NCBI RefSeq assembly: GCF_038051945.1
Contig: NZ_CP150302.1
Location: 868,001 to 932,000 of the forward strand
DNA: 64,000 nt
Direction of reading: 5' to 3'
DNA from: Paenibacillus sp. FSL H3-0469
GTDB taxonomy: Bacteria > Bacillota > Bacilli > Paenibacillales > Paenibacillaceae
Below, piece after piece: positions 42,558-50,858 of the stretch. Positions within the stretch are counted from its first letter, which is position 1; each line of letters opens with the position of its first letter. A program made the translations under genes and the position numbers. The notes beneath the pieces are model-generated. The model had not been told where the DNA came from, ran no database searches, and saw only the letters and a list, made by a program, of their open reading frames with translations.

Positions 42558-43133
42558 ATGAGCAGACCAAGAGAATTTGATGTCGATCGTGTATTACACC
42601 AGTCTATGGAAGTGTTCTGGAATCAAGGCTTCAAAGCAACTTCTTATGAGGACCTTACGCGTATCACAGGAGTCAAAAAGCAAAGTTTATACTGTGTTTT
42701 TAAAGACAAGCGATCGTTGTTCCTGAAGGCGATGGCACTTTACCGTGAACAGGTTGTATCGAAACTGAAAGATATTGAAGCCCTGGATTCGTCTCCCGGT
42801 GATAAACTGGATGCCTTACAACATTCCCTTTTAGACGATGAAACTGGCTGCAAAGGGTGTCTAATTGTGAATGCATCACTCGAATTCGGAACAGATGACG
42901 AGCAGGTCACACGCGAAGCTAAACTCATGGTAGAAGAGATGCAACTAGTATTAGAGAAGATCATAAGTAGTGGCCAGAAACAACAGTTAATTTCCAACCG
43001 GTATACGAGTATAGAGCTTGCATCTTACCTAAATAACACCATCCTGGGTGTGAGAGTTATGCAAAAATCAGGTTTATCCCGTGAACAGATCGAGACGGTT
43101 CTGCGTACTTCATTTGGCATGATCGTGTCTTGA
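42558..43133 (+). CDS. TetR-family regulator
   Basis: Regulator of 191 residues: FKATSYEDLTRITGVKKQSLYCVFKDKRSLFLKAM is the DNA-binding helix-turn-helix. A CKGC pair (residues about 97-100) and the C-terminal TetR_C-like segment follow. No ribosome binding site precedes ATG 42558. The operator-like palindromes at 42523 and 43150 suggest it controls itself and the downstream SDR gene. Confidence 0.88.
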   Translation: MSRPREFDVDRVLHQSMEVFWNQGFKATSYEDLTRITGVKKQSLYCVFKDKRSLFLKAMALYREQVVSKLKDIEALDSSPGDKLDALQHSLLDDETGCKGCLIVNASLEFGTDDEQVTREAKLMVEEMQLVLEKIISSGQKQQLISNRYTSIELASYLNNTILGVRVMQKSGLSREQIETVLRTSFGMIVS

Positions 43134-43149
43134 TCTTTTTTTTGTGTAA

Positions 43150-43171
43150 TTCTTGACTGCGAAGTCAAGAA
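43150..43171 (+). promoter_or_regulatory. Operator palindrome upstream of SDR gene
   Basis: TTCTTGAC and GTCAAGAA flank TGCGAA, a perfect eight-base dyad with the same TTGACTNC core as the operator at 42523. Probably bound by the TetR protein encoded between them. Confidence 0.7.
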
Positions 43172-43304
43172 TATTTAATTCGGATTAAGACACCACGAAC
43201 CCTTGAAGGAGGTGGGGCTTTTCGTTAAAAAATCGTGGATTGATTCTTTTGGAAGCAAGTGAACAGAGGTATAAATTAAAAAACAAAATCCAGGAGGAAT
43301 ATCA

Positions 43305-43988
43305 ATGAAATTATTAACGAATCGAGTTGCCTTGGTGACAGGTGCAGGAACGGGTTTGGGCAGAGCAACAGCAATACAATTGGCAACCGAAGGAGCCCAG
43401 CTTGTACTGGTAGGAAGACGCGAGAACAAATTAAAAGAAGTCGCTACTATAATATCTGAAAACAATGGTGCTTCATCTGTGATCATTAGTGCTGATGTTA
43501 CAAATTTGGAAGATGTCAACAGAATTCGTGAACAGGTCATTGCAGAACTTGGGAAGCTAGATATTATGATCAACAATGCTGGAGGAACTGGCGAATTCAG
43601 TCCAATACATGATATGACTTACGATACCTGGGATCATACAATTAAACTTAACTTGTATAGTCAATTTTTGATGACTAATGCTTTCCTTCCATTAATGAGA
43701 AATCAACAATATGGACGAATAGTATCAATATCTTCAGTAGCGGCTAATGCTGCACTTGAAGGATTGGGAGCATATTCTGCTGCAAAAGCAGGATTAGAAG
43801 GGTTAATGCGAACCGTTGCCTTGGAAGAAGAAAAACACAATATATTAGTTAACATGTTTGATCCAGGCGTTCTAAAGACAGAACAACACCCTCTTGAAGA
43901 AACAGCCCCCGCAACAGTAGTACATAAAATTATCAAGTTGGCATCGTTACCGGAAAATAGTGAAAGTGGACAAGTCATTAGAGCTTGA
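43305..43988 (+). CDS. Short-chain dehydrogenase/reductase
   Basis: NAD(P)-dependent oxidoreductase of 227 residues: cofactor motif VTGAGTGLG, strand end NNAGG, catalytic Ser in ISSVAANAA and YSAAK with the Tyr and Lys. The C-terminal region is short for the family. ATG at 43305 follows CCAGGAGGAATATC. Likely controlled by the upstream TetR protein through the operator at 43150. Substrate unknown. Confidence 0.9.
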   Translation: MKLLTNRVALVTGAGTGLGRATAIQLATEGAQLVLVGRRENKLKEVATIISENNGASSVIISADVTNLEDVNRIREQVIAELGKLDIMINNAGGTGEFSPIHDMTYDTWDHTIKLNLYSQFLMTNAFLPLMRNQQYGRIVSISSVAANAALEGLGAYSAAKAGLEGLMRTVALEEEKHNILVNMFDPGVLKTEQHPLEETAPATVVHKIIKLASLPENSESGQVIRA

Positions 43989-44389
43989 ATTAAAGCATCA
44001 ATGGATGTTTATCATTCGTTCATGTGATCCATCGAATGAATATCCAAAAAAATATGAACTGATTAATTACGTTAGTTCATATATAAAGAAGCAAGATTAT
44101 TAAAACAACTCACTCGAGTTGTTTTTTTGTGGCTGAAATAGGGGATTAATCGCCAATGGGACCAAGTTCTTGTCCTACAGGAACATCATAATATCGATCC
44201 AAAGGACCAAGTATCAACCTATATACATATGTACAAAATACGGGTTTTGTGAAGAAGTATGTTCAAATCATTTCAGGAATGTTCAAATCAGCTTATATGT
44301 TACATGTCCCGCAATCGATATCTTGATTGCAGGACTATTATGTCATCTCTTATCAAACTAGGTTTTAGCCAGGATTTCCTTGCCAGAAT
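43989..44389. other. Gene-free stretch between SDR and NmrA-like genes
   Basis: Holds the terminator/repeat at 44095-44180 and a 12-base direct repeat ATGTTCAAATCA at 44259 and 44279. A plus-strand frame of 63 codons at 44170 has no ribosome binding site and no recognisable features. Confidence 0.5.
44095..44180. repeat. Intergenic repeat with terminator hairpin, copy 2
   Basis: Hairpin AAACAACTC-ACTC-GAGTTGTTT with a T run (44103-44128), followed by CGCCAATGGGACCAAG. About four fifths identical to 21989-22073. Further, the reverse strand from 44262 down to 44150 is an open frame without stop that ends QELGPIGD-stop, preceded by TYFFTKPVFCTYV, so this looks like the last 40 codons of a lost gene. 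Confidence 0.65.
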
Positions 44390-45046
44390 CTATTTTTCGT
44401 AAATAATCGGTGCCTTGTGGATATATGCGTCGTTTTCCAATGCGTCTACGGCGAATTTCGCTACATTCATACGGCTAATTATCAGAGCAGGCTTAGGGCC
44501 TCCGACCTCTGTTACCTGCAATGTTTTTGACTTGTCGCTGTTACTTAATCCCACAGCACGAACAAGCGTCCAATCGGTATCCGTATCGCGGATTTCTTGA
44601 TCCACCCAATTATGATCATCATATGTCTTGCCTACATTGGTATATTTTTCCAACCAGCGAAGGAGAATCGGAGCTGTGGAAAAGGAATCCCCTACCCCGA
44701 GCGCCGAGATGATTACAATACGCCGAAGTCCTCTTTTTTCCATAGCGATCACCGTGCCTTTTACTGCGTTTGCCATAAATCGCGGTGGGCTAACCTGCTT
44801 TGCCCACGGAAAATCGGAGGTACGCACATTGTTCAGCGCCACGAGCACTCCTTGCGTACCCTCCATAGCATGGTCAATATCTTCGGGATTTTCCGGCGTT
44901 CCTTTGAATAAGGTCAGACCTTCTCGCGGTTGTATTTTGTCCGGGTTGCGAACCAGTGCGTTCACTTTATAGCCTTTGCGCAAAGCGTAGTCCAGTATAA
45001 GGCGTCCGGTACGACCGCTTGCGCCCAGGATGAGTATCTTTTTCAT
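44390..45046 (-). CDS. NmrA-like NAD(P)-binding protein
   Basis: Rossmann-fold protein of 218 residues: ILGASGRTGRLILDYALRKG binds the nucleotide; the tail of the fold is of the atypical SDR (NmrA/HIM1) kind, without the YxxxK pair. Such proteins are redox sensors or reductases for unknown substrates. Divergent from a TetR gene, which probably represses it. Confidence 0.85.
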   Translation of the reverse strand: MKKILILGASGRTGRLILDYALRKGYKVNALVRNPDKIQPREGLTLFKGTPENPEDIDHAMEGTQGVLVALNNVRTSDFPWAKQVSPPRFMANAVKGTVIAMEKRGLRRIVIISALGVGDSFSTAPILLRWLEKYTNVGKTYDDHNWVDQEIRDTDTDWTLVRAVGLSNSDKSKTLQVTEVGGPKPALIISRMNVAKFAVDALENDAYIHKAPIIYEK

Positions 45047-45077
45047 ATTGCGCTCCTTGTATGTTTTCAGAAAAGTA

Positions 45078-45208
45078 TCGTATATCTAACTGCAATACCT
45101 CACTTTTCTATCACCTATTGTTTTTACAACGGATGTTGTATATTTGGATTATATTATTATTCAAAGATTGTTCAACCAACGGTTTTAAACTTTTGTCGGA
45201 TATACGAC
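45078..45208. promoter_or_regulatory. Operator sites between NmrA-like gene and TetR gene
   Basis: GTCGGATATACGAC at 45195-45208 is a palindrome with one mismatch per arm; the same half-site TCGTATATC occurs at 45078-45086, nearer the NmrA-like gene. Another dyad, ACAAC-GGAT-GTTGT, lies at 45126-45139. The two related sites suggest the TetR protein controls both divergent genes. Confidence 0.6.
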
Positions 45209-45257
45209 ATATAAGTGAATATGTATAGAAAATTATAAATAGAAACGGGGATTTCCT

Positions 45258-45833
45258 ATGGCTGAAGCAAAAATAGATCCACGTATTATTCGTACACGCA
45301 GATTAATCATGGATGCATTTATTCATCTTTCAACCAAAAAAAAATTTAAGGATATCACCATCCATGATATTACGGCAGAAGCAACAGTGAATCGTGCCAC
45401 CTTCTATTATCACTTCACCGATAAACATGATTTAATGGAAAAAGCAATGAAAGAGGAATTCACGAACAATGTGTTTAATGAAATCAATGAGTACAAAGAA
45501 CTGAATCAAACAACGATCATTAATGTTTTCCTGTCCATCACAAATTTTCAGGTCGCTTTATCAAAACAGTGTCGATACAGCTTCGAGACCTTCAAAGCAA
45601 CCCTTGAAGCAAATATACAAAAAGAACTGGAAAGGATTTTTTACCAATTGTTGTTAAATGAACATTCCACTGTCAGCGATGAATCTCTAAGAATCGCAGC
45701 TGTCATATTAAGCTGGGGAATTTTGGGGGCTTCGGTTGATTGGCAACACAATAACACTGCGCCACCAGAAGAATATATAAAATTGGCTATTCCTTACGTT
45801 ACGAACGGAATTAATTCCCTTCTTTCAAGATGA
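45258..45833 (+). CDS. TetR-family regulator
   Basis: Regulator of 191 residues: FKDITIHDITAEATVNRATFYYHFTDKHDLMEKAM is the helix-turn-helix; the remainder fits the TetR_C_33-like ligand domain with WGILGASVDW. It faces the NmrA-like gene and probably represses it. The gene is AT-rich relative to neighbours. Confidence 0.87.
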   Translation: MAEAKIDPRIIRTRRLIMDAFIHLSTKKKFKDITIHDITAEATVNRATFYYHFTDKHDLMEKAMKEEFTNNVFNEINEYKELNQTTIINVFLSITNFQVALSKQCRYSFETFKATLEANIQKELERIFYQLLLNEHSTVSDESLRIAAVILSWGILGASVDWQHNNTAPPEEYIKLAIPYVTNGINSLLSR

Positions 45834-45880
45834 ACGCCAACAAAATGAGTTCGAAATTCAGAAATTCTTAAGATTTTTCC

Positions 45881-45910
45881 TTTAATTTTCTTCAGAGTTT
45901 ATCTCTATGA
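45881..45910 (+). promoter_or_regulatory. Motif shared with 47161-47190 (candidate response-regulator site)
   Basis: ATTTTCTTCAGAGTTTATCT, followed by CTATGA; about 26 of 31 positions match the site before the DedA gene. Lies about 60 bases upstream of the PAP2 gene. Confidence 0.55.
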
Positions 45911-45968
45911 TGGATACATTGATTATGCATTGAATCGATTTTCGATTATCCATTTAGGAGTTGAGCGC

Positions 45969-46616
45969 TTGAAGCTTATGAAACCTTCCAACAAATCCGC
46001 TTATTTATCTTTGCTGTGGCTTGCAGCGATTCCAAGCCTGAATATATTTTACGGCATTCTAAATCGGCCTGGAGTTCATGTCTATAGTCTTGCCACAACG
46101 CTGGATTCCATGATTCCTTTTATACCAGCCTTTATCATTCCATATATCCTGTGGTATCCGTTCATTACAGGTGCATTGATCGCACTCGCTTTTATAGACA
46201 GAAAATCTTATTTCCAAACGCTGACTGCACTTTGCTGTGGTCTGGTGATTTCTTACATTTTCTTTTCATTGTTCCAGACAGGAATTAACCGTCCGGATCT
46301 TCAGGGTCACACCAGCTTTCTCTATACGATGGTATCTTACGTCTATAGTAATGATCAGCCCTATAACTGTTTTCCATCAATCCATGTATTAACCAGTTAT
46401 GTGATTCTTCGGGGAACCCGCATCTTCGGACTAGCGATATGGGTGATGACCTCTGCCCTCTCCATTCTAATTATCGTCTCTACTGTGCTGGTGAAGCAGC
46501 ATGTGGCGGCCGACATTGCCGGGGGAATTGTGGTTGGAGAGCTGTGCTTCAGGGTGACGGGTCAAGTGCTCCATTCCCTGTCATCCCGTACGCGATCGGC
46601 CGGCTTGGAGCGATGA
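45969..46616 (+). CDS. PAP2-superfamily membrane phosphatase
   Basis: Membrane protein of 215 residues. The phosphatase signature is partial but visible: NRPDLQGH, YNCFPSIHVLTSY with the catalytic His, and KQHVAADIAGGI with the second His and Asp; five or six helices. Members remove phosphate from undecaprenyl or phosphatidate lipids. TTG 45969 has AGGAG upstream; ATG 45978 is the alternative. Overlaps the next gene by 4 bases. Confidence 0.82.
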   Translation: MKLMKPSNKSAYLSLLWLAAIPSLNIFYGILNRPGVHVYSLATTLDSMIPFIPAFIIPYILWYPFITGALIALAFIDRKSYFQTLTALCCGLVISYIFFSLFQTGINRPDLQGHTSFLYTMVSYVYSNDQPYNCFPSIHVLTSYVILRGTRIFGLAIWVMTSALSILIIVSTVLVKQHVAADIAGGIVVGELCFRVTGQVLHSLSSRTRSAGLER

Positions 46617-47050
46617 TGAAGATAATGACTCTTCTGTCCTCGCTCTCCCGCCGCCAGAGTATTCGCACTCATATCGTCGTTCGTGCCTGTGCAAGCTTTC
46701 TGATTGCGTTATTTGTAACCTTTCTGTGTGCCCTGCCGCTTGCTTATCTGGCTGACCCCAAGCTCATTCACTTCTATTTTGTGTTTCTTACTGGCATCTT
46801 TACCATTTTACTTGTAATCTCTTTAACGATTCTAACTCGTCCGTGGCCTGGAGAATTCTCCTGTATGGAGACGGCGATCAGACAAGAGATTCACGAGCCG
46901 CTGGAAGAGGTTGTAAGAAAAATAAAGTGCATCCGCTCCAACTCTGCTACGAATCAGGAGGAACGGCTGATGATGATCCAGGATACCTGCGCAGAAATCA
47001 TGCAAATTCAAGACCGGCTGAATGAATACATCCTAAAAACCCGCTGCTAA
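46613..47050 (+). CDS. Small membrane protein of unknown family
   Basis: Protein of 145 residues. Two hydrophobic segments at about 20-45 and 55-80 (ASFLIALFVTFLCALPLAYL, YFVFLTGIFTILLVISLTIL), then a charged helical region (IRQEIHEPLEEVVRKIKCIR) of about 50 residues. The arrangement recalls the helical and HAMP-like part of sensor proteins but there is no kinase domain. ATG at 46613 overlaps the PAP2 stop (ATGATGA), so it is co-translated. I recognise no family. Confidence 0.7.
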   Translation: MMKIMTLLSSLSRRQSIRTHIVVRACASFLIALFVTFLCALPLAYLADPKLIHFYFVFLTGIFTILLVISLTILTRPWPGEFSCMETAIRQEIHEPLEEVVRKIKCIRSNSATNQEERLMMIQDTCAEIMQIQDRLNEYILKTRC

Positions 47051-47095
47051 TCAGAGACCGCTCATCCAATCACTGCAACAGCCTCCATCCGCTTT

Positions 47096-47128
47096 AAGCC
47101 TTGCCAACTAGTTGGTTAGGCTTTTTTT
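47096..47128 (+). terminator. Rho-independent terminator
   Basis: AAGCCT and AGGCTT with inner CCAACTAGTTGG form a near-perfect stem, followed by seven T residues. Ends the PAP2 transcript. Confidence 0.88.
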
Positions 47129-47160
47129 GTGAGATTTTTTATGAACATACTTATAGATTC

Positions 47161-47190
47161 TTTAGATTTTCTTCAGATTTATACTCATGA
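47161..47190 (+). promoter_or_regulatory. Motif shared with 45881-45910 (candidate response-regulator site)
   Basis: GATTTTCTTCAGATTTATAC, followed by TCATGA. With upstream sequence it gives three AGATT repeats at 47155, 47164 and 47175, roughly one DNA turn apart, as seen for OmpR-family binding sites. Confidence 0.55.
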
Positions 47191-47247
47191 ATTTCCTAAT
47201 TTTTATTCTTTATGCTTGCTATATCAACCACTGAGGAGGCAAAAACA

Positions 47248-47739
47248 ATGATCAGTCACACCCTCTTAGAGCTGTTTCATCAGTACGGATATCTAATTTT
47301 TTTCGTTGCCTTCTCGTTAGGGCCATTTGGCATTCCTATTCCGAATGAGATCACGATCATCAGCGGTGCCATCTTGAGCAGCACCGGTGCTTTCAATTCA
47401 TGGATCACCTACTTCTGTATTCTCGGCGGACTATTAACGGCCATTACAGTTGCTTATTTTGCAGGCAAGCTATTCGGTCCCCAGCTCCGCCGCAGATTTC
47501 AGCATCATAAGCACTTTGTTAAGGCTGAACAGCTTCTGAAGAAGTATGGCAAGTATGCCATGTGCATCGGGTTGTTTATCCCGCTTGTGCGGTACGTTCT
47601 TCCCATAGTCATTGGACTGAGCGGCATACGTTACCGGAGATTTGTGCTCGTCTCCTATTCCAGTGCTTTGCTATGGACCATCACCTATTTTACAGCCGGC
47701 ACTTATTTCGGCGCTCCTATATTATCAGCGCTTCAATGA
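47248..47739 (+). CDS. DedA-family membrane protein
   Basis: Membrane protein of 163 residues. FGIPIPNEITIISGA, FAGKLFGPQLRRRF and FIPLVRYVLPIVIGLSGI are the conserved DedA segments, with the Glu and Arg residues important for function in the family (lipid translocation, membrane potential and stress tolerance). ATG at 47248 follows GAGGAGG; an upstream in-frame ATG (47212) has none. Confidence 0.88.
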   Translation: MISHTLLELFHQYGYLIFFVAFSLGPFGIPIPNEITIISGAILSSTGAFNSWITYFCILGGLLTAITVAYFAGKLFGPQLRRRFQHHKHFVKAEQLLKKYGKYAMCIGLFIPLVRYVLPIVIGLSGIRYRRFVLVSYSSALLWTITYFTAGTYFGAPILSALQ

Positions 47740-47789
47740 TTTCATTTGCAACTGGTTATATTACCAATACACATACGGAGGAACCCTAC

Positions 47790-48356
47790 ATGAATACCAA
47801 TGAACCTATCCTATTCCTAAGAAGCTTCCTGCAGAATCCCAAGCATGTGGGCAGTGTCATGCCCAGCTCCCGTTTTCTTGCGAACAAAATGGTGAAACAG
47901 GCATCTTGGCCGGAGACAAAAGCCGTAGCCGAACTCGGCTCAGGGACAGGTGCCATCACCCGTTATATTCATCAGCATGCACAAGACTCCACCAAAGTGT
48001 TATTGTTCGAGATGAACGACACGATGAGGAATAATCTGCGGACCGCATATCCGGACTTCGCCTGTTATCCCGATGCCTCACGATTAGTTGAAGCCATGAA
48101 GAAGGAGGGCGTTCAGCAGCTCGATTATGTTTTTAGCGGCTTACCCTTCTTTAACTTTGAATCTGAAGTAAGACATACGCTGGTCGATCAGATTCATAAG
48201 GCACTGAAACCTGGCGGAGTATTCATCGCCTTTCAATATTCACTTCAAATGAAGAAGACACTATCCGCACACTTTGTCATTGAAAAAATAAAAGTAGTAC
48301 CCGTCAATCTCCCTCCTGCATTCGTTTATGTCTGCCGCAAAAAGGAAACAATTTAA
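47790..48356 (+). CDS. Phospholipid methyltransferase-like protein
   Basis: SAM-dependent methyltransferase of 188 residues: LRSFLQNPKHVGSVMPSSRFLANKM, the SAM motif VAELGSGTGAITRYI and FSGLPFFNFESEV. It resembles the PmtA/rRNA-dimethylase-like proteins that methylate phosphatidylethanolamine or an rRNA-like substrate. ATG at 47790 follows CGGAGGAA. It is 50 bases after the DedA gene and before the two-component genes, consistent with an envelope-lipid theme. Confidence 0.75.
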   Translation: MNTNEPILFLRSFLQNPKHVGSVMPSSRFLANKMVKQASWPETKAVAELGSGTGAITRYIHQHAQDSTKVLLFEMNDTMRNNLRTAYPDFACYPDASRLVEAMKKEGVQQLDYVFSGLPFFNFESEVRHTLVDQIHKALKPGGVFIAFQYSLQMKKTLSAHFVIEKIKVVPVNLPPAFVYVCRKKETI

Positions 48357-48425
48357 ACATCCCAGGCTATCGTTTACACTGGAGTTATCCGCTCAAGGAA
48401 ACAAAGTCCAAAAGGAGTTATTGTA

Positions 48426-49106
48426 ATGACTACCATACTTGTTGTCGATGATGAACCGGATATCCGGGATGTCATTCATGTCTATCTGCGGAACGAAGGT
48501 TATCAGGTCATTGAAGCAGCCAATGGAGAAGAAGCACTAAAGACGATCCAAACCACCCCGGTCCAGCTTGTGATCCTAGATGTCATGATGCCTGTGATGG
48601 ATGGAATTAAGGCCTGCTTCAAAATAAGAGAAATATCCGCCGCCCCAATTATCATGCTGTCCGCCAAGGAAGAAGACATCGATAAAATCACGGGTCTGAC
48701 TACCGGGGCTGACGATTATATGGTTAAACCATTCAATCCGCTAGAGTTACTGGCTCGAGTTAAGGCCCAGCTGCGGCGGCAAAGTCTGATGGGCAAGGCT
48801 GAACTAAACTCCCTGCTGTTGATTAAGGAACTTGTTATTGATACCAGCAAACATTCGGTGAAGCTCAGGGATAAGGATATTTCCCTTACACCTCTGGAAT
48901 TCTCCATCCTGGTGCTGCTGGCGAGCCATCCCGGACAAGTATTCAGCTCGGAGAAAATATACGAAACCGTCTGGAAAGAGCCTTACGGCTATTCGGATAA
49001 TACGGTGATGGTTCATATCCGGAATCTGCGGGATAAGCTGGAGGTGAACACACGAGAACCTCAGTACATCAAAACCGTATGGGGAGTAGGTTATAAAATT
49101 GACTAG
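48426..49106 (+). CDS. OmpR-family response regulator, VanR-like
   Basis: Regulator of 226 residues. Receiver: VVDDEPDIRD, phosphorylation Asp in LVILDVMMPVMDGI, Lys in MVKPFNP. Winged helix: LTPLEFSILVLLASHPGQVFSSEKIYETVWKEPYGYSDNTVMVHIRNLRDKL. Overlaps the kinase gene by 8 bases. Candidate targets carry the shared motif at 45881 and 47161. Confidence 0.93.
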   Translation: MTTILVVDDEPDIRDVIHVYLRNEGYQVIEAANGEEALKTIQTTPVQLVILDVMMPVMDGIKACFKIREISAAPIIMLSAKEEDIDKITGLTTGADDYMVKPFNPLELLARVKAQLRRQSLMGKAELNSLLLIKELVIDTSKHSVKLRDKDISLTPLEFSILVLLASHPGQVFSSEKIYETVWKEPYGYSDNTVMVHIRNLRDKLEVNTREPQYIKTVWGVGYKID

Positions 49107-50202
49107 AGCCTCTAAGCCTAAACCACGGGCCCGGAAGAAAAAAATTCAGGCGAATATCCTGAACCGGATTATTTTGAGCACGGTAGTGGCTGTCTTTTTG
49201 AATAATATCATCATCTTAATTTCGCTGGAGTATTTCAATATCCGTAACCAGGATTGGATAGATAAATGGTTTACATTCGTCATCACTCCTATCTTTATTA
49301 TCAATTTCGTTCTTACCTTTCTCTTCTTAACACGGCGAATGGTAAAAGATATTATTCATCTGGAACAAGGGCTGCAGGTGATTGCGGAGGGTAATCTGGA
49401 ATACCGGGTTGCAGTTGACCGGCAGGATGAGCTTGGGCGGGTAGCTTCCAGCATTAATCATATGACAGAACAATTGCAGCTGCAGATGCAAAAAGAGCGT
49501 GATCTGGAGAAATCCAAGATGGATTTGATCTCTGGAATCTCCCATGACCTCCGTACTCCGCTGACCAGTATCATCGGGTATATTGAGCTGCTGCGGACCG
49601 ATTCTTTTCAAGACAAGGCAGAGTATGACCGCTTCATTCAGAACACCTATAACAAGGCAACGCATCTGAAGAAGCTGCTTGATGATTTATTTGAATACAC
49701 CCGGCTTACCTCGGCTGACACCCGGCTGGAGCTGAATAAGATCGACTTGAACCAGTTGATGGGTCAGCTGCTGTTTGAGTTTGAGCCCATTGCGAAGGAG
49801 AATGATATTCACATTGAGCGAAGGCTCGGAGATTCCCCTGTCCCGGCTTACATCGACAGTAACAAGCTCGCCCGCGCCATCGACAATCTTCTGATGAATG
49901 CTCTGAAGTACTCCTTGAAGCCGGGTGTGATTACTGTCCGGATGAACATTTATCATGACTTTATTACGGTCGAGGTCGAGAATAAAGGAAAACCGATCAC
50001 AGGCGAGCAGATGGATAAACTGTTTGAGCGCTTCTATAAAGTGGATTATTCCCGAAGCAGCGAAGGCATCCAGTCAGGGTCCGGCCTCGGCCTCTCCATC
50101 GCCAGGAATATCGCCGAATTGCATCAAGGCACCTTAACGCTGCAACACGTGGATAACGTATTTACGTTTCAGTTAAAGCTGCCTCGCAGTGCCAAAACAT
50201 AA
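49099..50202 (+). CDS. Sensor histidine kinase, VanS-like
   Basis: Membrane kinase of 367 residues: two helices (about 25-75), a HAMP domain, phosphoacceptor His in ISGISHDLRTPLTSIIGYIE, N box LARAIDNLLMNALKYS, and GLGLSIARNIAELH. The sensing region between the helices is very short, so the signal is probably read in the membrane. TTG start at 49099. Pairs with the response regulator encoded directly upstream. Confidence 0.92.
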   Translation: MTRASKPKPRARKKKIQANILNRIILSTVVAVFLNNIIILISLEYFNIRNQDWIDKWFTFVITPIFIINFVLTFLFLTRRMVKDIIHLEQGLQVIAEGNLEYRVAVDRQDELGRVASSINHMTEQLQLQMQKERDLEKSKMDLISGISHDLRTPLTSIIGYIELLRTDSFQDKAEYDRFIQNTYNKATHLKKLLDDLFEYTRLTSADTRLELNKIDLNQLMGQLLFEFEPIAKENDIHIERRLGDSPVPAYIDSNKLARAIDNLLMNALKYSLKPGVITVRMNIYHDFITVEVENKGKPITGEQMDKLFERFYKVDYSRSSEGIQSGSGLGLSIARNIAELHQGTLTLQHVDNVFTFQLKLPRSAKT

Positions 50203-50264
50203 TGAGTTATACTAAACATACCAAACCAAATCAAACCAAATTCGCTATGGGAGGCGCAATAAAA

Positions 50265-50840
50265 ATGAGAAAACTCGTTCTATTTCTGCATGCTTCGCTT
50301 GACGGTTTTGTTGAAGGGCCGAACGGCCCAATGGATATTAGCTGGGTTGCCTATGATGCTGATCTGGAGAGACACGCGAGGGAAATTCTGAGTACTGCGG
50401 ACACGGTCATTTGGGGTCGTGGAACTTATCAGATGATGCACAGTTACTGGCCTGCCGTACCTTCGGACCCAACCGCTTCGCAGCACGAACGGGATCATGC
50501 GGAATGGATTGAGAAGACAGCCAAAGTGGTCTTTTCCACAACCCTGGAGAATGTTGAATGGAATAATTCCAGACTGGTCAAAGAGAACGTCGAGGAAGAG
50601 ATCAAGCGCCTCAAAGAGCAGCCAGGCCAGGATATCGTCATTCTCGGCAGTCCCCGGTTCGCACACACTCTTATGCAGCTTGGCTTAATCGATGAATATA
50701 AAATTACGGTCTCCCCCGTCCTGATCGGCAGCGGCTTACCGTTATTCCAAGGTGTCCAGGAGAAAACTAATCTGAAGCTTATCGAAAATAAAACATTTGA
50801 TTCTGGTGCCATAGGCCTCATATACCAGACCATTAAATGA
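50265..50840 (+). CDS. Dihydrofolate-reductase-like (RibD C-terminal family) protein
   Basis: Protein of 191 residues: LVLFLHASLDGFVEGPNGPMDI, VIWGRGTYQMMHSYW and VLIGSGLPLF fit the YwjB-type DHFR-like proteins related to RibD, which bind NADPH. Substrate unknown. ATG at 50265 has GGGAGG upstream. Convergent with the LysR gene, 18 bases apart. Confidence 0.85.
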   Translation: MRKLVLFLHASLDGFVEGPNGPMDISWVAYDADLERHAREILSTADTVIWGRGTYQMMHSYWPAVPSDPTASQHERDHAEWIEKTAKVVFSTTLENVEWNNSRLVKENVEEEIKRLKEQPGQDIVILGSPRFAHTLMQLGLIDEYKITVSPVLIGSGLPLFQGVQEKTNLKLIENKTFDSGAIGLIYQTIK

Positions 50841-50858
50841 CCTCGTCACTATTCCGGT

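Noticed and set aside
44170-44361. Plus-strand frame of 63 codons
   Set aside because: No ribosome binding site, no domain; the opposite strand has a better explained gene remnant.
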